DNA of 64,000 bases, taken from Fructobacillus cardui. Lineage in GTDB: Bacteria; Bacillota; Bacilli; Lactobacillales; Lactobacillaceae. The position numbers and the translations under genes are program-made. Where the stretch lies: NCBI RefSeq assembly GCF_023218935.1, contig NZ_JAJIAL010000001.1; one strand, written 5' to 3'. Each line of letters opens with the position of its first letter. Positions within the stretch are counted from its first letter, which is position 1. Below are positions 8,567 through 16,445 of the stretch, one piece after another. The notes under the pieces were generated by a model. It was given only the letters and a program-made list of their open reading frames with translations, made no database searches and was not told the DNA's origin.

Positions 8567-10426
8567 CTAAATCATTCCTGATTCGTTTAGTAAGAACTCT
8601 AACTTTTGTTCATCCGTCATTCGTTCATACTGTTGGTTCGGGTCATTGACCGTTGAAAAGCTCTCAAAATGATACATTGCCTGATACATGGCATCAATAA
8701 TGGCATCGACCACATCAATTTTTAGCGTTGCCTTAGCCTTATCGACTTGAATACCAATCTTGTCTTCAACAATTTGGGAATTTATCAGTGCCTTTTCCAT
8801 GATTTTGTCGTCAAATCGTGTCAGCGAACCTTCCACCATGGACGACTGCAGGAACTTAGTTGGGTCTTTCAACTCACTAGTTCGTTGACGAACCGCCAAC
8901 AGTGGCCATGAGCTATTGGATTCTAGCTGTTTGATGGCTGGTGTCGCACCCCAGGCATCGTAACCAAAGAACACAACGTCCAATCGATGGTCTTCAACAA
9001 ATTCATGCATCCATTGATATACTTGGTCAGAATTAATCAGCCCTTGCGGATGACTTGTGATTGTACAATATCCCAGTTCTGCAAGGTGTCGATAATCAAG
9101 TCCGTCTTGCTTTTCCTTTGCCTCAATCGAACCCGCTTTCTCCCAAGGAATAAAACTGTGTTGGTAAACGTGCCACTTGTGTTCACCATTCTCTTCGTAA
9201 GGAAAGACAAAACCAATAGCCGTGTTATCCGAGAACATTGAGTAATCAAAACCCATGTAGACTTGGCGACCATCAATATCAAAACTTGGAACAATCGACT
9301 TCTCAATGTCGGCCAATTTCAAGAACGAGTTAGTTGATTCTTGTAGCCACATGTTCAAGTTTTTATTCTGAAAGTCTGAAATCGTTCCAGATAAGGCGTC
9401 AGAATCTCGTTTATCTGTAAGTCCACTTAGCAGATTATCTCTTTGACTAGGCAATCCCAATAATGGATTCGACTTCATCCACGTTTCTGGTTGAAACGTT
9501 TCATCAAGCCCATCTTGGGACCATATCAGTCCCAAATAAGTATCAGCATCACGTTTATAGTCTTGTTCCATTGCCTGTTGAATCATCTTTTGGTCTTCGT
9601 GAAAAGGAACGGACGGGTCTGGATAGGCCGTTGAGATTTGAATGAATTGGCGGTTTTTAACCTTAACCTGACCAGATACAATCTTGGAAATCCGTTCACG
9701 ACTTTTGATTTCACCAATCTCATCAACAATTGCTGTTGTGAAATGATACGAATCATACTGACCAGACTCATGACTGATAGCACGAATAACATTGTTATGT
9801 TTCTTCATAATGATTTGGTCGTTTTGAATAGCCAACTCGCTTTCATCAGCAATCTTTTTAAACACTGATTCATGAGCAAGTGACTTCATCATGGTTTTAA
9901 TATAACCAAACAACTTAGTTGTCTGCTTCCAATTGATGGATGACACTAAAAAGTCCTGATTTTCCAAACCGATCGATTCAATGAAGTAAGAGTAAGACAT
10001 GACCATCGCCATTAAATAAGTCTTGCCCTGTCCACGGGCTACCGAAACAATGGCACGACTGAAACGTTTACCATTGTCTTCATTGCGCCATGCTATCAAC
10101 TGAGTTAGGATAAACTCTTGCCAATCCATCAGTTCTGTTGGCTCACCAGTGTCAACATTTGGACACATGGACGCAAATAGCAGAATCTGTTCCGCCTTTT
10201 TCATTGAATAATTAAATGGAAAGTCATCATCACCTTGGCGTTGCAAGTCTCGGATGTGGCGGAATGCTGCCAACTTCATCATATAGCCAGCAGTTACTTC
10301 TCCTTTTAAAACTTTGAAAGCATAGCGCGTGCCTTTGTCAGTATACTTACTTCTAATCTCGTCTGTATTCAATTGTTCGAACGCTTCGTCAACTTTATGC
10401 GAAACGGTTAAGTCGATTTTTTTCAT
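8567..10426 (-). CDS. terL: Terminase large subunit (TerL)
   Basis: 619 residues. ATPase motor and headful/cos nuclease that packages DNA through the portal. Walker A-type loop SVARGQGKTYLMA near residue 130, Walker B TAIVDEIGEI near residue 235, and the nuclease domain beginning MGFDYSMFSDNTAIG near residue 380 with later acidic residues (FFGYDAWG, IDVVDAIIDAM). ATG overlaps the TerS stop as TGATG, so the two are translationally coupled. Confidence 0.95.
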   Translation of the reverse strand: MKKIDLTVSHKVDEAFEQLNTDEIRSKYTDKGTRYAFKVLKGEVTAGYMMKLAAFRHIRDLQRQGDDDFPFNYSMKKAEQILLFASMCPNVDTGEPTELMDWQEFILTQLIAWRNEDNGKRFSRAIVSVARGQGKTYLMAMVMSYSYFIESIGLENQDFLVSSINWKQTTKLFGYIKTMMKSLAHESVFKKIADESELAIQNDQIIMKKHNNVIRAISHESGQYDSYHFTTAIVDEIGEIKSRERISKIVSGQVKVKNRQFIQISTAYPDPSVPFHEDQKMIQQAMEQDYKRDADTYLGLIWSQDGLDETFQPETWMKSNPLLGLPSQRDNLLSGLTDKRDSDALSGTISDFQNKNLNMWLQESTNSFLKLADIEKSIVPSFDIDGRQVYMGFDYSMFSDNTAIGFVFPYEENGEHKWHVYQHSFIPWEKAGSIEAKEKQDGLDYRHLAELGYCTITSHPQGLINSDQVYQWMHEFVEDHRLDVVFFGYDAWGATPAIKQLESNSSWPLLAVRQRTSELKDPTKFLQSSMVEGSLTRFDDKIMEKALINSQIVEDKIGIQVDKAKATLKIDVVDAIIDAMYQAMYHFESFSTVNDPNQQYERMTDEQKLEFLLNESGMI

Positions 10427-10878
10427 CAGCTACCACCAAACAATTTCATAATTTCTTCAGCATCATCATCACCATTGGACAGTTCGCCAAACAAAGCGCG
10501 ACGACTCTTAGGTGATAGACCTAACTCTGAACCAATGCTGTTCAAATTCTTAACTGCATCGTTATAAATTTGTGTCATTGGATTTCGCTTATAGCCTTTG
10601 AAATCTTTTTCAATGACTTCACCGGCCGCGTTTTGGACGGATGTATAAATTGCCTGCACTTCACCGTGTTCTTGGATATGTTTGTAGGCATTTCGGTAGA
10701 TTTCGTACTGTGTGCAATACAATTCAACCAAGTTAGCATCAACTCGAATCACTTCTGGATAGTCGCTTAAAAAATCGACTACCTTGCGCCAGGTTACCCC
10801 TGCTTGTCTTCCGAAATAGTCAGGCGGGTCTTTGCGCAAGCGCCCACTGTTGACGTTTTTATTCGATTTTTTAGGCAT
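10426..10878 (-). CDS. terS: Terminase small subunit (TerS, P27 family)
   Basis: 150 residues, starting MPKKSNKNVNSGRLRKDPPD. Fits the P27-like TerS family: a basic N-terminus, then HGEVQAIYTSVQNAAGEVIE and KDFKGYKRNPMTQIYNDAVK, the segment most conserved in this family. It recognises the packaging site and brings DNA to TerL. ATG 10878 is preceded by AAAGGAGGG. The order HNH, TerS, TerL is typical of cos phages that need an HNH nuclease for packaging. Confidence 0.88.
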   Translation of the reverse strand: MPKKSNKNVNSGRLRKDPPDYFGRQAGVTWRKVVDFLSDYPEVIRVDANLVELYCTQYEIYRNAYKHIQEHGEVQAIYTSVQNAAGEVIEKDFKGYKRNPMTQIYNDAVKNLNSIGSELGLSPKSRRALFGELSNGDDDAEEIMKLFGGS

Positions 10879-10889
10879 TCCCGCCCTCC

Positions 10890-11060
10890 TTTCTTTTCTG
10901 CTCGACCCCCTAGGGTAAAAAAGTTTAAAAATTCGATTTTTTTATAAGATGACGATATGCGAGTGCTCTATTGTTATTCGAACGTTAGGGGGGGTATTTT
11001 AAGTTTAAAATCTATTTTAGTGTAATTATACCCGCGAAATAAAAAAACGCTTAAAACGCC
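10890..11060 (-). other. Gene-free region between HNH and TerS; candidate cos site
   Basis: About 190 nt between the HNH and TerS genes without a gene. It holds a near-palindrome ACCCCCTAGGGT (10904-10915) and a run CGTTAGGGGGGGTA near 10981-10994 in otherwise AT-rich DNA. In HNH-type cos phages the cohesive end lies exactly here. The precise cut site cannot be read from the sequence alone. Confidence 0.4.
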
Positions 11061-11071
11061 TGTTAGGCACG

Positions 11072-11557
11072 TTAAACGTCACTCATCATTTTATTGATTG
11101 TTTTCACGTCGTTGATTGGACGTACAGACCTTAGCGTGTTGCCTTGACCAGTTCCATACCATCTTTGTTCCCATTTGGTCTTCTTGGTATGACAAGACGG
11201 ACAGATAACCGCTAAGTTGTCGATGTTATCCTTCAAATTGCTATCAAACTCTACTGGCACAATGTGGTCCGCTGTCTTGGCAGTCGTCACAATATCGTTC
11301 ACCAAGCAATACTGGCATAGATAATGTTGTGACTCTAATGCCAACTGTCGTAACTGTACCCAGTTCTTTGTTCGATAGAATTTGTACTGATTAATCTTAT
11401 TCTCATCACGGTTACGCACATGATGATTGTAGTGGTAGTTGTTACGCTTAGGTTTGGGTTCGTCCATTGCTAAATCTTGGTGTCGCTTGCAATAGCGTGA
11501 ATCAAACGCCACCATTGCATGACAACCATTTGCTCGACATCGCTTAACTCTTGGCAT
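11072..11557 (-). CDS. HNH endonuclease (packaging associated)
   Basis: 161 residues. N-terminal Cys/His-rich zinc-binding part (CRANGCH, YCKRH), then the HNH core: CQYCL near residue 97, TADHIVPVEF around residues 115-125 (the His-Ile-Val-Pro H of HNH), DNIDNLAVICPSCHTKK (the N and last H, with the second Cys pair). HNH proteins next to terS act with terminase in cos cleavage. Start ATG 11557 overlaps the end of the preceding small gene by 14 nt. Confidence 0.9.
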   Translation of the reverse strand: MPRVKRCRANGCHAMVAFDSRYCKRHQDLAMDEPKPKRNNYHYNHHVRNRDENKINQYKFYRTKNWVQLRQLALESQHYLCQYCLVNDIVTTAKTADHIVPVEFDSNLKDNIDNLAVICPSCHTKKTKWEQRWYGTGQGNTLRSVRPINDVKTINKMMSDV

Positions 11558-11714
11558 GACACAGCCACCCCACTATCAACATCACTGCTAACACAATCAG
11601 CGCTGCCTTTAATCCAAAGAACAACCAGACAATCACCAACGTCAGTGCTATGGCATCGACCATCAGTTCAATCAGGAACAATGCTATAACGATTATTAAT
11701 AAAGCTATTATCAT
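11544..11714 (-). CDS. Small hydrophobic membrane protein, unknown function
   Basis: 56 residues, nearly all hydrophobic (MIIALLIIVIALFLIELMVD onward), two likely membrane helices. ATG 11714 is preferred over the GTG at 11726 because GAGGTGG is correctly spaced and the ATG overlaps the upstream stop as ATGA. Coupled to both neighbours. Function not recognised; a holin role is unlikely at this position. Confidence 0.6.
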   Translation of the reverse strand: MIIALLIIVIALFLIELMVDAIALTLVIVWLFFGLKAALIVLAVMLIVGWLCHAKS

Positions 11715-11896
11715 TTGTCCAACCACCTCATATGCTTATGGTAATTAATCGCACCGTATCGAAATCCTGCCCGCATGTTAGCGTGACGATACTCGTGCTT
11801 GTCTGGTTGATCGTCAGTAATGGTAGCAAACTGATTATTTACTTTAGTTGCTTGTTTCTTATGACGTTGTATTCTGATTTCTTTGTCTTCATACAT
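11711..11896 (-). CDS. Small phage protein, unknown
   Basis: 61 residues, strongly basic and polar (MYEDKEIRIQRHKKQATKVN, ending YGAINYHKHMRWLDK). ATG 11896 has GGGAG 8 nt upstream; the longer frame would run back through a terminator hairpin. It is the first gene after that hairpin, so it heads the late operon. No family recognised. Confidence 0.6.
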   Translation of the reverse strand: MYEDKEIRIQRHKKQATKVNNQFATITDDQPDKHEYRHANMRAGFRYGAINYHKHMRWLDK

Positions 11897-11913
11897 AATG
11901 AATTTCTCCCAAT

Positions 11914-11947
11914 AAAAAAGGTTATTTCCATTTTGGAAATAACCTTT
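11914..11947 (-). terminator. Strong hairpin terminator at the head of the late operon
   Basis: Perfect 13-bp stem AAAGGTTATTTCC / GGAAATAACCTTT with loop of 5, followed on the minus strand by TTTTTTATT. The ribosome site of the next late gene starts right after it. Transcripts coming from the early/middle region would stop here. Confidence 0.82.
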
Positions 11948-12009
11948 ACGTATTACAGAAAAAACTTCTCTGTAATCACACAGCAAAATGGGAAACATTG
12001 GCTAATATT

Positions 12010-12159
12010 CTATCTCACTAGATCACTAACCCATGACATTGTAACGCTAATTGCCATAAACAGCGCTCCACCCATCAACAAGCAACAACACAAATATGAT
12101 GATACAGTTGCCGCTCGTTGCACAGTTTTATTAATATCTAGTCCCGTAAATTTCTTCAT
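12010..12159 (-). CDS. Small membrane protein (49 aa)
   Basis: Short gene: ATG 12159 with AAGGAGGAAATC just upstream, stop TAG at 12010. The protein starts MKKFTGLDINKTVQRAATVS and continues SSYLCCCLLMGGALFMAISV, a single membrane helix of about 25 residues with three adjacent cysteines. No family recognised. It is separated from the late operon by the 11914 terminator and lies downstream of the late regulator. Confidence 0.62.
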   Translation of the reverse strand: MKKFTGLDINKTVQRAATVSSYLCCCLLMGGALFMAISVTMSWVSDLVR

Positions 12160-12385
12160 GATTTCCTCCTTATTAACAGGGCTATATTAATCTTACTTTA
12201 ATTTCATAAAAAAGTCACTAAATACTTTTTTTATATTATTCACGTCAACTATTACAAGTTAACTATTTTTTCAAAGGAGACTAGTTTTTTTCCCACCTAT
12301 CTATGTGTACTTATTCCTAAATAAGCACAATATCAATATACCATCTCAATCAACACCCTATCACCACTGTTTTACTACTGATTTA
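12160..12385. promoter_or_regulatory. AT-rich gene-free region downstream of the late regulator
   Basis: 226 nt between the ArpU-like gene and the 49-aa gene. Very AT-rich, with a direct repeat TTTACTACT (12371-12379 and 12382-12390). In phages with ArpU/RinA-type regulators the late promoter lies near the regulator gene, so this is the likely location; no clear -35/-10 pair was recognised. Confidence 0.35.
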
Positions 12386-12835
12386 CTACTCAATCCCCAC
12401 TGGACATGTAAGTTTTAAGAAACTTTCACTCCAAAGCGCGAACCTATAATAAGCAGTCTCCAACAGCTTTTCGACGTTGCTTGGTGAATATCCAATCGTT
12501 TCGGCAATATCAATCATGGGTAAGCATTTGAAATGGCGTAAATAAATCACGCGGGCATACCGGTCATCCATATTATTCAACGTCACACGTATCAATCTAA
12601 TTGTTTCCTTGGCACTTTGATTACCAATCAATTCCACAACCGCTTTATCCACTCGGTTTCCGTCATCATGGCTCATTGGCATATCATTGATAACTGGTGA
12701 ATGGTATAAGGAATCAGCGTTCGATACTTGTGCCAAATCCATCAAGTCTTTAAATTCGCTTGGCTTATTGACTGCAAGCGGATTGCCAAAGAAATCAGAT
12801 ACATTCTTAATTGTTCGCTCACGATCGTACCCCAC
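12386..12835 (-). CDS. ArpU-like late gene transcription regulator
   Basis: 149 residues. The C-terminal half is a sigma-70 region-4-like helix-turn-helix: DRYARVIYLRHFKCLPMIDI then AETIGYSPSNVEKLLETAYY. This pattern (R..I.lRyf....i.diA..lgyS...v...l..A..rfa) is that of the ArpU/RinA-type activators that turn on late genes of Gram-positive phages. It is followed by the late-operon control region. Start ATG 12835 is preceded by GGAGGATAGTGTGGGGT; spacing is long, so the start is somewhat uncertain. Confidence 0.78.
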   Translation of the reverse strand: MGYDRERTIKNVSDFFGNPLAVNKPSEFKDLMDLAQVSNADSLYHSPVINDMPMSHDDGNRVDKAVVELIGNQSAKETIRLIRVTLNNMDDRYARVIYLRHFKCLPMIDIAETIGYSPSNVEKLLETAYYRFALWSESFLKLTCPVGIE

Positions 12836-12847
12836 ACTATCCTCCTA

Positions 12848-13015
12848 CTATTCTGTTACCGTTAGCTGATGTTCGTAGATGAAATTGTCAGCACCATGTT
12901 TGTCTGTCTCTTTAAATCCTTGTTCGCCAATTTTTTCAATTCGCCAAACGCCAAGAATTGAGTTGTACTCGTATACATAGTATTGATTGCCGTCTTTGTC
13001 TTGATACCTTTCCAT
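12848..13015 (-). CDS. Small phage protein, unknown
   Basis: 55 residues, starting MERYQDKDGNQYYVYEYNS. Acidic, probably beta-rich. ATG 13015 overlaps the stop of the pnuC gene as TAATG, so it is translationally coupled to it. The longer frame would lie inside pnuC. No family recognised. Confidence 0.55.
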   Translation of the reverse strand: MERYQDKDGNQYYVYEYNSILGVWRIEKIGEQGFKETDKHGADNFIYEHQLTVTE

Positions 13016-13707
13016 TATTTGCTCCAAACTGACACGAAACGTCCATATAATGCTGTCATCAAGTAGAATGCCATTGTCAGCAGCATTGGCAGTGAACTTG
13101 CGGAATAACCAGCGGACAAAGCTGTAAACCACAGTGCAATATTGACAACATCAGCCATCAGCCAAAGCGTGTAGCTGTCACCATACCCCAAGAATACATA
13201 TAGTGATGCAAATGCACCGATTACCAACGTCAATGAGTCCCATGCTGGGTTAGTGTCACCTAACCAAGTGTAGACAACGATAAGTGGAATCCAGATAATG
13301 AACATCAATGCCACTGTTGACATCCAGTTGCCAAAGTTCAAACGCTTCACACCGTTCTTAATTCGGTGTCCCCAACTCTTCCACGTCACAATCAATGGAA
13401 TATCAATCAGTGCAACGAATACTAATTGATCTAGCACACTGGCATAGTGTCCTGCCGTCCAATTAACATAGATAAATCCCAGTGCGCTAATAAGTCCAAG
13501 CAAACCATTGATAGGCTTGCCAATCATCATGTATACCGTACATGCTGACCCAACCAACGTTGCTACTAGCGTGATAATTGATAGTCCAGTAATAGGTGCC
13601 ACCAAGAACAGTGCCAACTGCACGCCAACCATGAACGCCAACATTACCGCTCCTACTGTGTTCAATGACTTAATTTCTTGTCCTAACCATTTAACGTAAT
13701 TTTTCAT
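13015..13707 (-). CDS. pnuC: PnuC-type nicotinamide riboside / NMN transporter, phage-borne
   Basis: 230 residues with about seven membrane helices. The C-terminal signature WLMADVVNIALWFTALSAGY is the PnuC W.aD..NI.lW motif, and NWTAGHYASVLDQLVFVALI matches the mid-protein pattern. PnuC carries nicotinamide riboside (or NMN) across the membrane to feed NAD synthesis; transport is driven by phosphorylation inside the cell. ATG 13707 is preceded by TAGGAG. It sits in the phage middle region between a small membrane gene and the late regulator, so it belongs to the lytic programme. A role in keeping NAD available during infection is inference. Confidence 0.85.
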   Translation of the reverse strand: MKNYVKWLGQEIKSLNTVGAVMLAFMVGVQLALFLVAPITGLSIITLVATLVGSACTVYMMIGKPINGLLGLISALGFIYVNWTAGHYASVLDQLVFVALIDIPLIVTWKSWGHRIKNGVKRLNFGNWMSTVALMFIIWIPLIVVYTWLGDTNPAWDSLTLVIGAFASLYVFLGYGDSYTLWLMADVVNIALWFTALSAGYSASSLPMLLTMAFYLMTALYGRFVSVWSK

Positions 13708-13717
13708 TGTTTTTCTC

Positions 13718-14029
13718 CTATACAAATAAGTGAATCAAGAACCCAAGAACCAACGTCCAAACAACCAACGTTGTTCCACCAATAGACTTTTTAAACTTAA
13801 AATCAATAGCTTCATGGCTGTCCTGATAAACAAGAGTGTTTAAATAGGATGGAGTATAAATTGAAAAATCAATCAGCAACACAATTCCAAATGACAACCA
13901 GTATCCAACATGAGGTGCACCAATTTGTGTTACATACCAGTTCCACATTGTCATGAATACGAGTGGTGTCATAAATAAATTAATAACTCCAAAAATATTT
14001 GTCGTTGTTTTCATTTGTTTATCTGTCAT
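13718..14029 (-). CDS. Phage membrane protein, unknown
   Basis: 103 residues with three hydrophobic segments (about 10-33, 43-60, 80-102). It overlaps the YopX-like gene by 4 nt and lies 11 nt from pnuC, so the two membrane proteins are probably co-expressed. No family recognised. Confidence 0.6.
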   Translation of the reverse strand: MTDKQMKTTTNIFGVINLFMTPLVFMTMWNWYVTQIGAPHVGYWLSFGIVLLIDFSIYTPSYLNTLVYQDSHEAIDFKFKKSIGGTTLVVWTLVLGFLIHLFV

Positions 14030-14400
14030 AATTTTTTCTCCAACAGTTCTGGGTTTTCGTGAATGTTGCCAATGACTTCGTAATTCACTTCAAATTCACC
14101 TTCTGAAAATGCCATTTCTGGTCTGTCTGTACCTGTGTCGCAGAATCCATCAAGGGTGAAATAATAGTCTTCATAAATTACCTTACCGACAGTAACTTTA
14201 GAGAAGCCGTAAACCTTAACAATATCGCCCTCATATATTTCTTTTCCGTTCTTGTCATGAAGGCCTGCGTACTGTTCTAATGTATAGTCATCAGGGGACA
14301 TGATCCAGAAATCAAATGCTTTTGCTCCGTAGACAAATTCCGATCCAAACTTAGTTTTTTTAAATGGCTTGTGCCACGCCCTAAATTTAATCTCTCTCAT
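14026..14400 (-). CDS. YopX-like phage protein
   Basis: 124 residues. Typical YopX pattern: start MREIKFRAWHKPFKKTKF, the LEQYAGLHDKNGKEIYEGDI motif at mid-protein, and a C-terminal YEVIGNIHENPELLE. The family is widespread in Gram-positive phages; function unknown. Start preceded by GAGGTGG, overlapping the end of an intervening stretch. Confidence 0.88.
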   Translation of the reverse strand: MREIKFRAWHKPFKKTKFGSEFVYGAKAFDFWIMSPDDYTLEQYAGLHDKNGKEIYEGDIVKVYGFSKVTVGKVIYEDYYFTLDGFCDTGTDRPEMAFSEGEFEVNYEVIGNIHENPELLEKKL

Positions 14401-14422
14401 TACTCCACCTCTTCCATTTCGT

Positions 14423-14584
14423 TCATAAACGCCTGATAGTCATCTCAAATTTAGACCCGTCTTGTAACGTAAATGGCGTTGTTTTTCCTTCGATTTCTTT
14501 ATCGCTAAGAATTGTTGTCACTGATTCCAGCGCTGCGTTTCCCAACATCATTTGAATTTCTAATGCGTTGCCAAAATTGTTCAT
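14423..14584 (-). CDS. Small phage protein, unknown (53 aa)
   Basis: Short gene with ATG 14584 overlapping the upstream stop (TGATG) and GAGGTGG at good spacing. The protein starts MNNFGNALEIQMMLGNAALE and ends KFEMTIRRL. No family recognised. It is in the same tight gene chain as the YopX-like gene. Confidence 0.55.
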   Translation of the reverse strand: MNNFGNALEIQMMLGNAALESVTTILSDKEIEGKTTPFTLQDGSKFEMTIRRL

Positions 14585-14997
14585 CATTCCACCTCTTCCT
14601 TTTCATACATGTCTGGATTGTATCCAGCTTCGATGATTTCTTTTTCAGTTAACATATCATGCCAATTTGCAGTACATTCCAGAACAATTAAGCCGAAATC
14701 TTTCATAAGATACCAAGCTTCACCATCTTCATCAGTCTTCTTATATCGCCAGTGATACTTCTTCTCTTTCTCGACAAATTGTTCATGCGCCCAGTCTCTA
14801 GATTTAGGAAGTGCAATTAACGCAAGTTCTTGGTTTAAGTCTTTAATTTTTTCGCTTTCTACAGTTTCGTTGTAATAAATATAATCATAAATATTTTTAA
14901 GATTAACGGTTGCAACCTCTGATTTGTGTTGACCAAAATATGCGTCAGCAATTTCAACAATCTTCTGATATTCTTCTTCCGTAAATTTTTTAGTCAT
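14584..14997 (-). CDS. Phage protein, unknown (possibly DUF1642-related)
   Basis: 137 residues, acidic, starting MTKKFTEEEYQKIVEIADAY. The C-terminal half (WRYKKTDEDGEAWYLMKDFG, then WHDMLTEKEIIEAG) recalls proteins of the DUF1642 group in lactic phages, with low certainty. First gene after the candidate replication origin; ATG 14997 has AGAAAGGAAAAAT upstream. Confidence 0.5.
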   Translation of the reverse strand: MTKKFTEEEYQKIVEIADAYFGQHKSEVATVNLKNIYDYIYYNETVESEKIKDLNQELALIALPKSRDWAHEQFVEKEKKYHWRYKKTDEDGEAWYLMKDFGLIVLECTANWHDMLTEKEIIEAGYNPDMYEKEEVE

Positions 14998-15046
14998 ATT
15001 TTTCCTTTCTGGTTACACAAAAGTGGTCACAAAAGGTGTCTCAAAC

Positions 15047-15263
15047 TCCTATATACATATACATATATAAATATTAGTAAAATAGAGGTAACAGGTAACA
15101 CAATAGCGATTAAGCTTACTCCTGCAATGGTTTTCGCCGTTACTTCTAATTTAAAATGTTACGTAACATTTGCCTAAAAAATATGATTTTAAGAACAAGT
15201 ATCTCTTCTAGAAGTAACATTTTTACCCTTTGAAGTAACGTTTTTATTTGTCAAAGTAACCTA
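15047..15263. repeat. Iteron cluster, candidate phage replication origin
   Basis: Gene-free stretch downstream of the VirE-type helicase gene. Read on the minus strand, GTTACTT occurs at exact 21-bp spacing (plus-strand octamers at 15211-15218, 15232-15239 and 15253-15260). A perfect 16-bp palindrome AATGTTACGTAACATT lies at 15155-15170, an inverted copy GTTACTTC at 15139-15146, and GGTAACAGGTAACAC near 15090. A very AT-rich segment of TATA repeats (15047-15078) could be the unwinding element. Confidence 0.55.
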
Positions 15264-16442
15264 CTTTTTGATGAAACAACGAACTGTTTTTTTGCCAATT
15301 CTCTTCGGCTTTTTTTCATAACCTTCACGCTGCATAACCATTTGAATCTGATTACGAAGTTCTTTTTGCTGATAATCAATCATCTGACTGTACAGCTCTT
15401 GTTCAATTGACGCGTTCAACTCACTCACTCGAATCGACTCGTCAAACTCGTGTTCTGATTTCAAAACATTCATAATAACGTCGTCAATTTCAGCAAATAC
15501 ATTCAAGTTTTCCGTCATATTTTCAAAACTAATCGACTCCATCTGTTTGTTGATGTCATCAATGGTTTTATCTGGTTGTGCAATCACATCAGAATAATAG
15601 TCACGCGCTTCAGCTAACACGTTTTCATACCAGCTATCTGGCAACTTGAACGCGTTTTGTTTGATTTTATAATCGTTTACAATGACCGGGATAATTCGAC
15701 GATTACCACCCAAATCAGTTAGATAGGAACTATCGTTCGTCGTTCTTGAGATGACGAAGTGGCGTTTTTTCGTTTCGCTGTTTCGTGCATAAGCAGGTCG
15801 ATAAGTAAATTCGTTTGTTGAAACAAACTTTTTAAACACCTTGTCGCTATTGATTGCCGTCACTTGCATTTCGTCATCATTCACGATTAGGTTTTTCATC
15901 ATGATTTCAAAGTCGTCTTTTTTGGTAAAAGACATGAATTGGTCGGTATAATACTGACCACCTAATCGCTTTAAGAACGACGTCTTACCAGTTCCTTGAT
16001 TACCGATAATATCCAATGTGTATTGAAATTTGCCTGTATCGACACCATATGCCCCACCTACTAAGTTGATAATCCAAATGCCAATTGCCTTGTTAATATC
16101 TGTATTTTCAACGCCAAACAACTCTTCACCAATCGTCCATAGTCTGCTTTTCTTGTCCCATTTCTTGGACTCAATCCAGTCATAAACAGATGAGAATACA
16201 TGCTGGCTAGCCGCCGACTCAATGGCTTCGAACAATTTACTCATTGGATAACCGGTGTCATATTTACGTTCCAAGAACGCTTGGATAAGACGTGCCTTGT
16301 TGTCAGTCATTTGGCCCGCTTCAACTAGCACCTCTTGCCCTTGTACGTCTTTTTTCAGCACAATTTGGCCGATGAACTCGTCATATTGAATGTCAAAGTT
16401 ATCCAGAAGCGTTTCGGCCATGACTGTTGTTTTAGTTGCCAT
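15261..16442 (-). CDS. VirE-domain replicative helicase (superfamily 3-like ATPase)
   Basis: 393 residues. Walker A in DIIGNQGTGKTSFLKRLGGQ near residue 150, Walker B-type NLIVNDDEMQ near 190, then STNEFTYRPAYARNSETKKR and the arginine region RRIIPVIV. This is the virulence-associated E (VirE) family, the usual partner of phage prim-pol proteins. The lid and wing follow; the C-terminus is basic. ATG 16442 follows the primase stop (TAATAAATG). Gene pair and adjacent iterons point to a primase-helicase initiating replication here. Confidence 0.87.
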   Translation of the reverse strand: MATKTTVMAETLLDNFDIQYDEFIGQIVLKKDVQGQEVLVEAGQMTDNKARLIQAFLERKYDTGYPMSKLFEAIESAASQHVFSSVYDWIESKKWDKKSRLWTIGEELFGVENTDINKAIGIWIINLVGGAYGVDTGKFQYTLDIIGNQGTGKTSFLKRLGGQYYTDQFMSFTKKDDFEIMMKNLIVNDDEMQVTAINSDKVFKKFVSTNEFTYRPAYARNSETKKRHFVISRTTNDSSYLTDLGGNRRIIPVIVNDYKIKQNAFKLPDSWYENVLAEARDYYSDVIAQPDKTIDDINKQMESISFENMTENLNVFAEIDDVIMNVLKSEHEFDESIRVSELNASIEQELYSQMIDYQQKELRNQIQMVMQREGYEKKPKRIGKKTVRCFIKK

Positions 16443-16445
16443 TTA

